64,000 nucleotides of DNA, taken from NCBI GenBank assembly GCA_032622095.1, contig CP136064.1, positions 130,373,605 through 130,437,604 of the forward strand. The letters are read 5' to 3'. This document shows, one piece after another, positions 11,391 through 23,572 of this stretch. Source of the DNA: Siphonodentalium dalli. Taxonomy: Eukaryota; Mollusca; Scaphopoda; Gadilida; Siphonodentaliidae. The position numbers were made by a program, and so were the translations under genes. The notes beneath the pieces were generated by a model. The model was not told the origin of the DNA and did no database searches. It saw only the letters and a list, made by a program, of their open reading frames with translations. The first letter of the stretch is position 1; the number at the start of each line of letters is the position of its first letter.

Positions 11391-13255
11391 ACACAGATAA
11401 ATAAACGTTTTACGAATGCATTGCCGAATGGACGTGACATTTTTGGTGATATTTAACACATGGGCACTCTTTATACACGCGCGATATATCGACATTTTTC
11501 AAGGACAACATGATATTTTCATATTAATATCAGACCTTTTTGGTTATATTTGGCAACTTGCAACTCTTTATAAACAAGTGATCTTGTACTTTGCCAGGAT
11601 ACATTGGAAATTAACATCCGAACGAACGTATCTCTACTCCGTACTGACTGTTATATAGCTTGGAAAAATATTGCTCTCCGTACTATCTTTGTCATAAATT
11701 TTTCGCAGCTGGTCGATAAAAACCGCCCTATATATAAGTTAACTATATATACACGTTTTTTGCAGATCTGTGCATTCTTTCCCCACGTATTTTAGTAAAT
11801 GTTATTTTTACAGAAATATCAATCAGTTGAGCTAATTAGCTCAAACATATTACCTATATATGGTGCTCGTTAAACTGGACATTTGACAAAACACGCCGAC
11901 ATCATGATCATAATAATGGTTAAAATATAAGAAAACAAATAATAATTAGAAGTAGAATGGCTGTTGTGTCTTCGAATGCATGCCTGATCGACAGTGTAAG
12001 CGTCCTTCGTGGGGGAGGAACTTATGATGACAAAAATAGCGACTATAATCAGGTGGCTGAATTCAATATTGACACTTTTCTCCTCCGAAATGAGTTTATC
12101 ATCCGGACTGTCGGAAGTCGATTACATGGCGTGGTTTATAAATATGTTATAACCCGTATCTGTACAGGAAATACAGACCGCGGCGCTACGTGCCTTGGAT
12201 TGTATTTCTTCAAGTTGTACAGATACCCAAGCGGGTTACAACCTATACGAACATCACACCAATGCACAAATTTCACAATTCCCACCTATATACCGGCCAC
12301 CATATTGGCAGCCATCTTGGGTTATTATGCCAGTTTTTTTTAAACCAAGACGGAACGAAATTACCGTATACACTAATTATCTCCACCCTTAATACATTAT
12401 TTTCATTTTTGCCTCCCGGAAGAAGACAAAATGCATTTTAGATTAACTTTTTTGGGAAAAAATCTAAAATTTATTAAAAAATTGAGTCAGGAGTATATTA
12501 TGTAATATTGTTACTTGAATGCTCGACTGTGTCGATCGAAACATATATATTAGACAATACCTTAGCAGTCCGTCAACGGCCGTTGTGTTAATTTCGCAAT
12601 TTGCGTGCCTTACACCACAGCCTGACTCCTCGCAGCTTTAGGGGGGAGTGTTGATTTTTCTGCCTTTGATAAAAAATGATGCGACCAACATCGATAAATG
12701 ATGTATTAGAACGTAGTTAATTGGCAGTAGTTTCCCATGTTATAAAATAATTGGGAATAACCATCATAATTCTGATTTTATAAGAAACGAAAGACAACGC
12801 TTTGCGTGAATCGTCATAATTATTCTTCTCACCCTAAACATTATTTGACGTCACATGACGTCATGACTGTCATTCCGATATTCCACGGTTACATGTATTA
12901 CCTTACCTTGGTTATCGCCCCATTCACGGGTATCAAAATTGGCCGAATATCTCTTCTCAAAAGGTGTGAATATACTCTGTCAAATATATCGGCTTTATTT
13001 AAAGTCGTATTGGTACTGGGATCCAAATAAATAACGATAATAATACTGTGAGCTATATTATGCGGTTGTCGGTCAAAATATGAAGTTGATGGGTTACCAC
13101 GATAAAATATTAGAACGGGTGTGTATGGAAGATACCTCATTTTTCAACTAACTTGTATGTTAAATAGCTGTCCTTAAAATGTACAAGTTTAAAGTGGCGT
13201 GCATGAGATATATATGTGACTAAATGAATGGTATTCATAATTTAGAATATCGCGG
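11391..13255. other. Long stretch without a supported gene
   Basis: The composition is AT-rich. A 128-codon open frame at 11957-12343 and its shifted overlaps lack any motif and run into a 'ccatattggcagccatctt' repeat piece at 12299. I see no RNA gene and no array. Confidence 0.5.
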
Positions 13256-13299
13256 GTCAACACGTGACAACATGTTTATCTAATCATCATGAGAGTCCA

Positions 13300-13772
13300 C
13301 CGTTGTCAGTGAGTTATCAAACACAAAGTCTCGTCGTGAATACTACCTGCTCAACAAGTTTGAAATTCTTCAATGTGGTGATATTCAGAAACTTATCAAG
13401 AAGCGCCAGACATCCGACGAACTGCCAGTCTACTATGCCAGCATAGAAGACGCCTTCGATATAATCAAGAGGGCCCATGTCGCAACTGGTCATGGCGGTA
13501 GAGATAGAATGATGAAGTACGCCAATATTCTGAGAGATGACGCCGAGCTGTTCAAGTCGTTGTGCCAGGAGTGCCAGACAAAGAGGAAACGTCCAATGAC
13601 CAAGGGAGTAGTTTTGAAACCAATCCTGACGACGGAGTTCGCATCCAGATGACATATCAACCTTATCGACACGCAGTCCCTGAGCCACAACAGTTTCAAG
13701 TGGATCATGGTGTACCAAGTTTTGCATTCTACGACCACTGACTTCCAAACGAGCCACTGAGGTAGCGTTCAC
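13300..13772 (+). pseudogene. Integrase-like relic (H2C2 zinc finger plus start of core)
   Basis: Read from 13317, one frame gives SRREYYLLNKFEILQCGD, then SIEDAFDIIKRAHVATGHGG, then LFKSLCQECQTKRKRPMTKG. The histidine pair (H-x4-H) and cysteine pair (C-x2-C) form the H2C2 integrase zinc-binding motif. After it comes FASR, an in-frame TGA, HINLIDTQSLSHNSFKW, and then a frame change into TKFCILRPLTSKRATEVAF. LID probably holds the first catalytic Asp of the DDE core. From memory the pattern resembles the integrase-derived proteins of the KRBA2/SCAND3 type common in invertebrate repeats. One stop and at least one frameshift make it a relic. Nothing coding continues past 13772. Confidence 0.75.
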
Positions 13773-13880
13773 TGTATTTTTTACGTTTCTATTACATTTA
13801 TGATTTATTATTATGAATAAAAATTAAATCAAGTCCTAATTTTATGTTCACAATTGAAATCCCCGAACCAAAAATAGTAT

Positions 13881-13995
13881 TCAGTCATTTCGTGAAATGT
13901 CTGACCACTAATTTCAGTCATTTCATGAAATGACTGGAAATTTCAGTCATTTCACGAAATGACTGGCCCTCACAGTGGTTTCACGAAATGACTGA
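13881..13995. repeat. Four tandem copies of a ~22-bp palindrome
   Basis: Four copies of the self-complementary motif 'agtcatttcrtgaaatgact' follow one another, each 26-34 bp from the next: tcagtcatttcgtgaaatg, tcagtcatttcatgaaatga, tcagtcatttcacgaaatga, and gtggtttcacgaaatgac. Each could fold as its own small hairpin. The array starts ~110 bp after the integrase relic. Confidence 0.85.
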
Positions 13996-14730
13996 AAATT
14001 TCCCCGAATGCGTGATAAATAGGATTAGATGTAAGTTGGCGTTAAATTCACGATGAAATATGTATACACATATATGCCACTCTCCAGCACCGGCTGATGT
14101 CGGTGCTATGGGACGTATATATTTACGTATACTGACTACATCCAGAGTCCATCCACACAGACTAGACATTGTCAGTACCGATGATATGTTATCACTGCAA
14201 GATATAGGTATAAGTCTACTTGCAATCTCAACTGGTATATTGAAGTACCATGTTGAACATTAGAAGACAAATTATATCGATTTTCTGGGATGGGATGGCT
14301 GTCTGGAAGCTGCTGTTACGTAATTTTTTCGCACATTCTCCAGCGATGTCCGGTAACTCAGCATGCGAGAATATACCCTCAGATATACATACAAACAAGG
14401 AAAGTGCGACACTCCAGTTAACAATTGACTTGAAACATTTTACCACCGATTTCCTCGATGTTGTAACGGCCAATTAACAGTATATATGCGCTAGATTGCT
14501 ATTTGCAAGCTCGTGTTTTGTAATATGTGCGTGTGTGTAACAAAAACACAGTGAATGCGAAGACTATTGGATCGCCGAGTCATACCGACAGGGTCGGCGG
14601 CAGGCGGCTGCCAGATATTGCATGGAGTTCGATTCAGTCGCGCTATGGCTTTATTCTGGATTATATCATCGTGTTGAGGAGGAATCGCCCCGTTATCAGA
14701 GGGTGTGGCATCAGGGTGGCGAGGTGAGCC

Positions 14731-14835
14731 ATGACTGAGCTGCTTCTAGCGATACACTTGATTCTTATTTCGCTTGCGAGCAGTAACCCTACCATCATTG
14801 TGGGACATCAGACGATAAGCGAGGCAGCGGGAATC
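14731..14835 (+). CDS. Candidate first exon of a secreted protein
   Basis: I do not recognise the gene. An ATG in an acceptable context (gagccATGa) opens 35 codons ending exactly at a consensus donor (aatc/GTGAGT). The reading begins MTELLLAIHLILISLASS and continues NPTIIVGHQTISEAAGI. The N-terminus looks like a signal peptide: a hydrophobic core at residues 4-16 with likely cleavage after Ser17-Ser18. The exon would end in phase 0. The region just upstream (14540-14730) is richer in G+C than its surroundings and open in more than one frame. A possible second exon is 15501-15562, between 'tttacgcag' and 'attGTAAGT'. There is no domain evidence, and chance cannot be excluded. Confidence 0.28.
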
Positions 14836-16164
14836 GTGAGTATACTATCAAATTGATTGGTGCACTTAATATGGGGGGGGGGGGCAGCGAGAGTATAATC
14901 AGCATAAATCCGATGCTCGTCTGCACGAGGCGTTATTTCGTTGTTTGATTCCGATTATTGATTATGTATTGCACTTCGTACAATATTATGGAATCCTGTT
15001 TATGCCACCCCGGATGTGGGTGTAAACTATTGTATATTGCATGGCGAAACAAGCGACGAACGCGAAGAAATGTCGGACACGTGTGTAAATCCGGACCCGA
15101 AACAAGCGAAGGAATATATAATTTACAACGAAGTAACCGACGAAAGCGAAATTATTTCAAACGTACACGTAAGATGCCAGGAGAAACAACCGAACAGAGC
15201 GAAATAATCAAACGAAATTTCTGCACTGCAACTAACGCATACTATTATGAAATTATCATTAGAAACAATTATAAATTATTTGCATGTTCTGTTACATTCA
15301 ACCCGTGCGCAATTCGGAACACATATAATATTTTATGGAATAAACCGGTTTACTTTCACAGTTGTTACTTTTTATTAGTTATTAGGGATTTTAGGTAAGT
15401 GGGTCAACAACGCTAAACCCCGATATAGAAGGACATATACATGGGACTTCGGTGTAAAACCAGCATTATCCCAACCGATTTCAATTACTCGTTTACGCAG
15501 GTTTACGTGGAAGAAAGCTTGGACCAGTACAGTTTGTGTTTCGAAAATCATGCATATATATTGTAAGTCTGCCAGTACATATCAAGAATGCCTAGACGAA
15601 CATATATGTCTTGATTAATCAAGATGGTTCGCATTCGTAAACTGTTTTTAATATTTCCAATAACTTCCATAACTTCCTACATTTGCGAGATTGGGTGAGA
15701 ACTACACTGTATTGCTGTTACGTAGATGGGAGGTATGGTACAAATCAATGCAGCAAGACAAAAACAGCGAGCTATATAGGTTAACATTTTAGAGCTATTA
15801 TAATAGATCTATTTTTATTAAATTTGAAATTTAGTATAAGAAATCTTGAATCTCATGGTCTTTTTCACCCATAAGAAAGACAAGAAAGTGATTCGAAAAT
15901 ATTCGAATCCTATGATCGAATCGAATCGAATCGGCAGTCGGATTCGCAAATCGAACAGAATCTCGAAGCTTCGCGGGTCCTATATACAGGTACCTCTATA
16001 CATGTAGCTAATGCTGTGGTCTTTTGATTGCATGTGAGCTACATCTCCCAATCATACAAACATAAAAGTAAAGTTTATTCTAGGGTCGCAGGACTATAGT
16101 CGAAATGTCAGTCAATTTATTTTATTAAATACCCACACGCACAAGTTACAGTGACGTGGTTTCC
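14836..16164. other. No supported gene; short tandem motifs
   Basis: The stretch contains a 12-G run near 14873 and a purine-rich open stretch at 14962-15207 with repeated 'cgaaacaagcga' motifs, which has no acceptable acceptor upstream. A degenerate tcgaa/ttcga pentanucleotide tract lies at about 15890-15975. None of these supports a gene on its own. Confidence 0.45.
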
Positions 16165-16620
16165 AATTGAGGGGGTGTCCATCCTCAACTATACAACTGC
16201 ATCCCCCTTGAACCAGACACCAAACCCCCAGTTTCGCAGAATTCAATTTGCACGCCATCATTGGATATATCCAACCTGACACCACCTTAAGTTGGAAAAA
16301 TGTGCTACTGTTGCTCTAAAAACAAAAAATTCCCTACTAATTACTGGTTGGAAAATCATACAATGAGAACAATTTCAACCTATATCTGGTGTCAAATTTT
16401 GAATTAATATTGTGTCTGGCATGACATTTCCATCTGTTGAAAAATTACCAAAGTTGGGGGTTGTCACCATCCTGCTCAACATTTGGAAATGTTTTGTTAT
16501 TCGCGCATTCTTGTGTAAAATGACTGCATGGTGCAGAAATCACAGTCCAAAACTTACCGTGACAGAACACTGTTGTGGTTCCAGTGTCATCGTTCTTTGT
16601 CGTCATAGCTACATGTAGCT
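16165..16620. repeat. Relic of the hAT-like repeat family
   Basis: It shares 'gagggggtgtcca', 'actgcatccccctt', 'ttgaccaaag'-like blocks and paired 'ttggaaa' motifs with 5865-6927 and 37735-38440. Neither terminus is preserved. No gene is seen. Confidence 0.6.
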
Positions 16621-16708
16621 AGAGCGGGCAAAACTGGACATACAGCACGAGCGGTGTCGCATCGAGCGGGAATTTATGAGAGCAACATTTCGGTTTAAAT
16701 GGCATAAA

Positions 16709-16875
16709 CATTAAGAGATACTTAATCCGATTTAACGCCCATAAATTACTATTTCTTCGGCATCGGGAGTAACAAATATCTGAATTGAGTCGAGGAACCC
16801 ACCCATCAAAGTTCAGAATTATCGTTTTTTCGATTTTTGAAATCTGTTATTTTTCACCACATGGATATTTGGCGG
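16709..16875. mobile_element. TTAA-type MITE, one end only
   Basis: Starts 'agatacttaatccgat', continues 'taaattactatttcttcgg', 'gagtcgaggaacccaccc' and 'tgttatttttcaccac'. These match the end of the copies at 41424 and 51706. The other end is not found nearby. Confidence 0.65.
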
Positions 16876-19139
16876 CCTGGCACGCAAGGTCATGTCTCCC
16901 TGTACGATCGGTGGTGATCGCAAATAATTTTCGGAATATAAGACTATGAAAAGTATCGCCACCAACAAGAATACGGTATGCTGTGGTAGTTAATTTGCGG
17001 ATACATAGGTATACTTATTCACGAAACGGTAATCATGTTTTATTCGTGCAAATATACATGTTGCATCGGGGGGGGGGGGGGGGGGTCGCGCACAAAAATT
17101 CCATATATAGGGCGGGGGTGGGTGGGTCATTTGGACCCGGAAAAATTGCGTAAATGACCAAAAATGCTAATTTTTTCCTTCACTTAAAATCACTGTTTTT
17201 GTGCTCAATGTAATCTGTTAATATCAACCATATGACACACAAGGCTATTTAAAACATACTAACCAGAACTAACCACCATTTAGGGGTGTATGTATGCTGA
17301 TGTGTATCAAAATTAATGTACCAGATTTCGACCGATGAAAGATATATTATATATATATAAACAAATCATATAACAAACATTAAAACACAAGAACAAACAT
17401 TTATAATATGCATATCCAAGATAGCCTTTCAATTGGATGTCAAAGTGTATGTTATAGCTATATATATTATATACACACATGTGTATCCCTTTAAGGGTTT
17501 GAACAAAATATAAAGCTGAGTTTATATTGATGAATTCTGTGATGAATTTTGCAATTACTTTTGACAAATTTGTTTACTGTTATAACATAATTATATGCTC
17601 AGACACGATCAGTCGACAATGCTTGCATATAAGTCTAATTATGAAATGATTACCATCTTCTGTTCTTAATCCACATAATGGATATTATTTGTTATCAAGA
17701 TAAACTTGATGATACAAACAAAAATAACAATTCCACTATATTCCACTGGTTTAAAACTATAAAACAAAATAACTCATACAAAAAGTTCATACTATTTGGA
17801 TAACAATATGAAAGCTTAGCCTTTTGTGATATTAATTCAACCACAGTTATTATTCACAAGTCTAAGCAGTTATGTACTGTACAGATACATGTAGTAAGGT
17901 AGTATATCTTGGAGTTCCAGTTATTTGACTGCCAATACATATGGTATTGTAATTATTAGTTGCTTGTTCATTATTGGTTGCTTTGATATTCAATTTAGGA
18001 TATAGCAGGATAGAGCAATGTAACTATAAAAGTAGCTTTTGCTATTAAAGTCTCAACTTATTCCATATGCAACATAAAGCTAGAATATAAACATGACTAA
18101 TATGAACTTTGTTCTTGAAACTAATTATATATCATACTAACCTGGATCAAACTGCACGGGTAATCTATGCAACTCTCTTCATGCGAACTTTCTCAGAGTC
18201 ACATATCTTAACTGGACAGTCTGATCCAGGATGCTTGTTCTTATAATGGGTTTCCGTGTGATATCTCTGCTGGCTTTAAACTAAACTTTATACTCTGATA
18301 ATAAGTTAATAATACTACCAATTCTTCACTAATATTGGTATATGTCAATCTGCACACCAACATGACATACATACATGTATTTAGACTGTGAGCTGCTGTG
18401 AGTGTGACTTTCCTTGGGTCCCATCATACCCATGTGCAGATATATATCACAGCAATAGGGGAGATGAAATTTCTTCTACCCCTATTACTACAGTATTACT
18501 ATTGGGCCTTGGCTCTAAAACAGCTTATACTATTGTTATATAAAAGAATATGAAGTTATTGAGGATATCAGGATATGTATTACCTCATAATTATTATGTT
18601 TTATGGCATTATGCCCAATGTTTTTAAGTGCATGCATTCAGCATTTCCACATTTTATACTAATAGAATTATCTCCGTTTAGAGCAGTTTAGAGGTTTATT
18701 AAAATGCTGGGAATAGTATTAAATAATAAGAAATGGAACAATTCTTTGCTAGGCTATGATTTGGTTTATATTTTATGTTTTTTGTAAGATTTTGGGGGAT
18801 GGGTCCCAAAAATTGGGCGGAAAAAAAGAAAAAAATTGCAGGTAGAGGGGTGTTGGGTCCCCGAGAGGGGCAAAAACATTTTTTTCGCCCAATATATGTA
18901 AAAAAATTCCGCGACCCCCCCCCCCCCTGGTTGCATGGTACCACATGCTGGCTACACGTGAAAATACTATGTGTAATTTACACTTGTGATAACACGCGTT
19001 GGGGAATTCCAATTTGAACTAGGAATAACCATATATATGCGGCAGTTGTAAACCACACTCGCTCATCGGCCAAACTTCCAAGAAAACCCGTTATCATGTG
19101 ACCTTTTCGGCAAATATGATATCGTGATTTGTATTGTTG
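16876..19139. other. No gene recognised; AT-rich
   Basis: This is a long AT-rich stretch with a G-run at about 17069-17086 and a C-run near 18916. Open frames are short and lack motifs. I see no repeat structure beyond low complexity. Confidence 0.5.
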
Positions 19140-19235
19140 AGAGTATTTACTGGCAATAAACTAATTTGGTGAAAATACATTGTGCTTGTAACTGGAGGAT
19201 ATACGGGGAACATCGAATCGGATTATGTATCTTTA
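19140..19235. mobile_element. TTAA-type MITE, other end only
   Basis: Ends in 'catcgaatcggattatgt' followed by atctTTAA, matching the distal end of the MITE family (compare 41770-41795). The rest of the element is absent. Confidence 0.5.
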
Positions 19236-19267
19236 ACTTTGGAGTCCGTATGTTGGATTTGTCAGAT

Positions 19268-21234
19268 AGGCGGACTTATAATAAGTCTGGTCGATACAAG
19301 ATTTGACCTAGAACAAATTTGGACCAAGTTGGTTTTTATTCCATTTTGAAAAGGAATATATCCTCTATAACATAATCCAAAATCCGCTAAAATCCCATTT
19401 GAAAAGTTTTGTTGTAATCCAAGATGGCGTCCATGATGGCAGTTTGCATCGTAAAATTCTTAATTTATGTGGTAGGTGCACCAAATAAACAAATTAATAA
19501 TTAAGTAAAATACACACAAACAATGCTTTGTCGTTAACCATATCGGTAGAATGCCTGTCCCAAAATTGAATGAAATTTACAATTTGTGGAAAATTGAATA
19601 GCTAGTCCTATAAGAGTGAACAAGCTTACTCTCGAATTATACGAGGTAGACTGATTTCAGAGTATGAGGGAGACAAGATATTTACGAATTCGCTCAATGT
19701 ATCTCGCGAGAGAGCAAGCGAAAGCATGCAGGGTCTCATACAACGGTTAAATCTGAACTTTTTGGGCGCCCAGAATCTTGAATCGTGTGATATATGTGTA
19801 ATTAAACAGCTAAGTCGAATTTAATAAGGATGCATTGATACTGTGAACTTTTCTAGATCTGTCAGCATTCACCACCATAGAACAGTACGAGAGTTATTCA
19901 TATAGTACTGGGTACAATGTGTAGATCCCATTGCCGTGTCTTAAAATAGTAAAATAGTCATAATATTTATTGCTTCCGGTCAAGTGATGAAACACGAAAA
20001 TTTCGCTTTTATCACAATAATGCATGGGATATTTATCAAAATACAAAGAAGTACCATAGACTATCTTCAATAAGTTCTCAACTTAACCAAAATTGCTTAA
20101 ATACTCTGTGGCAGAGACTGTCTTTATATGCCTGGAAACGATATTTGCTTATATTCACTAAGGCCAGCACATATACGCGAATCGTAGTTAACGTTCTGCG
20201 TTTTCTGCAACCGCATCACTGCGCTTACCTCTTCTCCCCAATATTACTCATATCTGCTGCACAAAACCACAAATAGCAACTTTGAGTGAATGGTCAACGC
20301 AAAAACTATTAGCTTTAAACGCCGATGACCTGACATTTAGCCCAAGTACGTGGGTGGCAATGGTCAGATATTTTCAAACAACAAGATACTGAGACTAATA
20401 TTGTGCATTGCGTTGTAAAGTGCCGACTGAAGTAATTTGAACAAAACTATCTACTAAGAAACCGGTTTGGTAGCAACATGAAGATTAGTCTTAAATAAAA
20501 TCTGGTGAGATGGGGTTCTACTCTATTCAAGAGATCGGTTCTGTTTACAGCATAATTAGCATTACGACATTACGTGTATGGTTTATTATCACGGAGAGTG
20601 TTGAAAATTCCGGAAATGTAACTAGTGCATACCATAATGGTGTGCACTTATTTTTGTTTTGTTACCCGACTGTTGGATGCATTCTAAGCAGAAAACCCGT
20701 ACTTTAAGGACGTAAAGCATTGGGGTTTACTTTGACCGATAATCCTTCAGATTGATCTGATTTAATGATATGTGTACTTTAAAAAATATTTAACAACATA
20801 ACTGTAAAGTACCAATAAGTATTTTCACTTCTAGATGATTATGCAACATGTTGCTTTCTACGTAGTATGGCTTGGAGTTGCTACCATTTTGACAGCCATT
20901 TCATGACCGCGATTGCATTATTTTCTGTCATTGTCACTCTATTCGCCCCGTACTCTAATTTCATGCAAACTGGATATATCGGATGGAGGAGTAAGGCGTT
21001 TTGGTATCGCGGATGAGGGATATTGTAAAAAAATCTACTATATATCCAAGGCCGGAGAATATGCATTCTTACCTGGTCTGACACCCATCTATGTAAAATT
21101 ACATTTGGACAAAGCGGATTTTAGCGGATTTTGGATATGTTATAGAGGATATTTTTCTCTTCAAAAACCAATTTAGTCAAACAAATTTCTAGGTCAAACC
21201 TTTTATCGACCAGACTATTACCTGTCACCGCCTG
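19268..21234. mobile_element. ~2-kb element with ~120-bp terminal inverted repeats
   Basis: The left arm (19268-19398) reads 'aagtctggtcgatacaag', 'tttgacctagaacaaattt' and, further in, 'tcctctataacataatcc'. The right arm (21114-21234) is its inverse: 'ggatatgttatagaggat', 'aaatttctaggtcaaacc' and 'tatcgaccagact'. The inside has short frames only, including 20913-21176, whose C-terminal part is translated from the right TIR. There is no transposase and target duplications are not resolved. Confidence 0.75.
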
Positions 21235-21272
21235 GGTTTCTTGAGGCACCCGATGAAAAAAATTGTCATTTA

Positions 21273-21327
21273 TTAAAGGTACTCAATCCGATCAGACGTT
21301 CCTAAATTATTATTTCTTTGGCTTGCG
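21273..21327 (+). mobile_element. TTAA-type MITE, truncated left end
   Basis: TTAA followed by 'aggtactcaatccgatca' and 'cctaaattattatttct'. This matches the left end of the copy at 51706. It is cut off where the minisatellite begins. Confidence 0.75.
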
Positions 21328-21590
21328 ATTGAGGCGAATAGGTATACAAGAAGTGACTGTATGATCACGAATGTGGTGAATATGTATACAGGAAGTGACT
21401 ATATGGTCAAGGATGAAGTGTAGGAGTATACCTGGAGTTCCTGAATGGTGACTCATGGTTGTATAGTCATGTGTGTGGTTTACGGGTAAACTCATGTATG
21501 TGTGTATGGTTATGTGTGAGGTGTATGTGTGCATAAAGCGAGTGGCTACATAGTCATTTGTGTGGTGTTTATGTATATATAACATGATAT
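21328..21590. repeat. Minisatellite, copy 1
   Basis: Diverged units of about 40 bp repeat the pattern 'aggtgaatatgtatac' and 'aggaagtgactatatggtca'. The same minisatellite occurs at 23190-23572, and a remnant flanks 26859. Confidence 0.75.
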
Positions 21591-21595
21591 GTTTA

Positions 21596-21900
21596 ACATT
21601 ATGTTATATGTTAATCGATTGGGAGGTAATGTCAGAGAGTTCTTCATCTTGGTGGCCTTTTATATGCACAATGGAGGAAACGGTTTTCCTTACATTAGCC
21701 AATCAATCTTGATGCCAATGGCCCAGAATTTGATGTTATTAAGCAGATTTTCACGAATCTCCTTGTTTGACATTATTAAAGGCCTTCTGGTCCACTTGCC
21801 TGTGCATTACGCTGGCTATTTCTCTGTCATTCTAGTGTGCTATAGTGTGGGGACGCCCACCCCTATAATCGCGATACCTGGTCTGACACCCACTTACCTA
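21596..21900. repeat. Duplicated segment, uninterrupted copy
   Basis: Blocks such as 'cgattgggaggtaatgt', 'gcacaatggagga', 'cttgatgccaatggccca' and 'tctccttgtttgac' recur in the same order at 26917-27160, then after the LINE at 28428. Each copy holds a short open stretch on the minus strand (SNKEI.E.LLN.IK.WAIGIK.D). I do not recognise it, and it is interrupted soon after. Confidence 0.75.
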
Positions 21901-23189
21901 TAATGGTTCCACATGTTATTGGGCCAGAGTAGGCACATACTTATGCCCCTCTCAGTTCTGCTCATTTCCGGACGAAATCATGGCCAGAATCCCATAAGAA
22001 GTTTTCGGCAAATTTACATACTGCATGATGTAAAATGAAATTGTCGTGCCGCATAAGGTACTGGGACAACCAGAATAGAACATATATTTTGATATATACA
22101 GTTGATTAAGTAACATGTTTAATAACAAACTGAATCACAATGTAATTACCTTTACAGTAGAGCAGAGAATAATGTCCGGGATACATTTGAAAATGTCAAC
22201 TTTTCTACCAAATTTTATTGACATTTTGCAAGCCAGCTTCAGTATAGTTTTCTAAAAACACATCAGTGCGACGCATTTAAGACGGATCAAAACAATAAAC
22301 ACCAAAGATAGTTCCATTTTACTTGAAAACATGGTGCAAACATCAAAAGTGATTTTTTTCTGATTTTGAGAGAAAATTCCAATAATTTTGTTAATGAAAT
22401 AGTAAGACTTATTCAAGATGCATCATAAATGTTAGTATGCAATGTATGACAGAACAGCCAATTCATCATCCACAACATTTAAGCGATTGCATGGCACGCT
22501 GGGACAATATTTACCATTTTCCATATTTTGGCCGCCATTTTGACAGCCATTTTTAGCCAAAGTGGCAATTTTTGTTCCATCGTGTTGAAATATTGATGGG
22601 TGATGGTATGCCTCACTTACTTTGCACAGTTCTGCTAATTTCTTGTTGAAATATGACTAGAATCCCAATGGTGATTTTTGGTGAAATTTCATACCGCGTT
22701 CTGTAAAATCGAATTATTGAGGGATCCGAAGGGGATGGGATCCCAAGAATGGCATGTTTCATTGCTCCAGTTATCAGTTAATACAAAATAAAGTCACATT
22801 TCCGAAACAGTTCCATACAGAAGAAACTGGTCTAGAATATATTAGAGAAAAAACGTCAAATCTTCCACTTACGGTTGCCATTTTGACCACCATTTTGAAC
22901 GGCGAGTTCAAATTTCACCATAAAAATATACCATTATATTGTACTTACTGTATGTGCCTAATTTTAAGTCGTGGATTCCATGGTAAGATTAATTGTGACA
23001 TTTAATAAATTATATAACCACGAAACGGTCTTTACATTCGGAAAACCCCTTAAAAGAGAGGTTAAAGTGAAATTTCAGCATGGCTCCATATCTAATACCA
23101 ATTGGTATGTAAATATGTACATATGTGCAAAACTTAGTCGCGAAGTGAACAATTCTTTTACTAATCTACTCCACTATGTGGGGCATTGG
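21901..23189. other. No gene recognised
   Basis: Unique AT-rich sequence with 'ttggccgccattttgacagc' near 22527. Open frames are short and without motifs. Confidence 0.5.
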
Positions 23190-23572
23190 TATATATAAAA
23201 GGGTTGTATGGCCATTGGTGAGGTGTATGTGTATACCCGGAGTGATTGTGGTTATGGTTGCAGTGTATATATATATCTTGAGTGACTATATGGCCATGGA
23301 TGTGGCAAATACATATACAGGGAGTGATTGTATGGTCATTGGTGAGGCGAATAGGTATACAAGAAGTGACTGTATGATCTGGTGAATATGTTTACATGAA
23401 GTGACAATATGGTCATGGGTGAAGTGTGGGTGATGCCTGGTGTACCTGCGTGGTGACAGTATAGTCATGGGTGGGGTGTACGGGTAAACCCAAGTATGGT
23501 TGTATGGTTATGGGTGATGTGTATGTGTATAAAGCGTCATTTGCGTGGTGTTTATGTATATATAGAAGGAGT
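23190..23572. repeat. Minisatellite, copy 2
   Basis: Same ~40-bp unit as 21328-21590 (ggagtgattgtatggtcatt, ggtgaggcgaataggtatac). The TIR element starting at 23581 interrupts it, and it resumes at 26859. Confidence 0.75.

Noticed and set aside
13317..13772. 151-codon open frame on the minus strand
   Set aside because: It is the antisense shadow of the integrase-like relic, which is recognisable on the + strand.
14962..15207. Purine-rich open stretch that could be an exon between 14835 and 15501
   Set aside because: An in-frame stop at 14959-14961 is followed by no AG acceptor until ~15050, where the context is purine-rich. The upstream start is only GTG.
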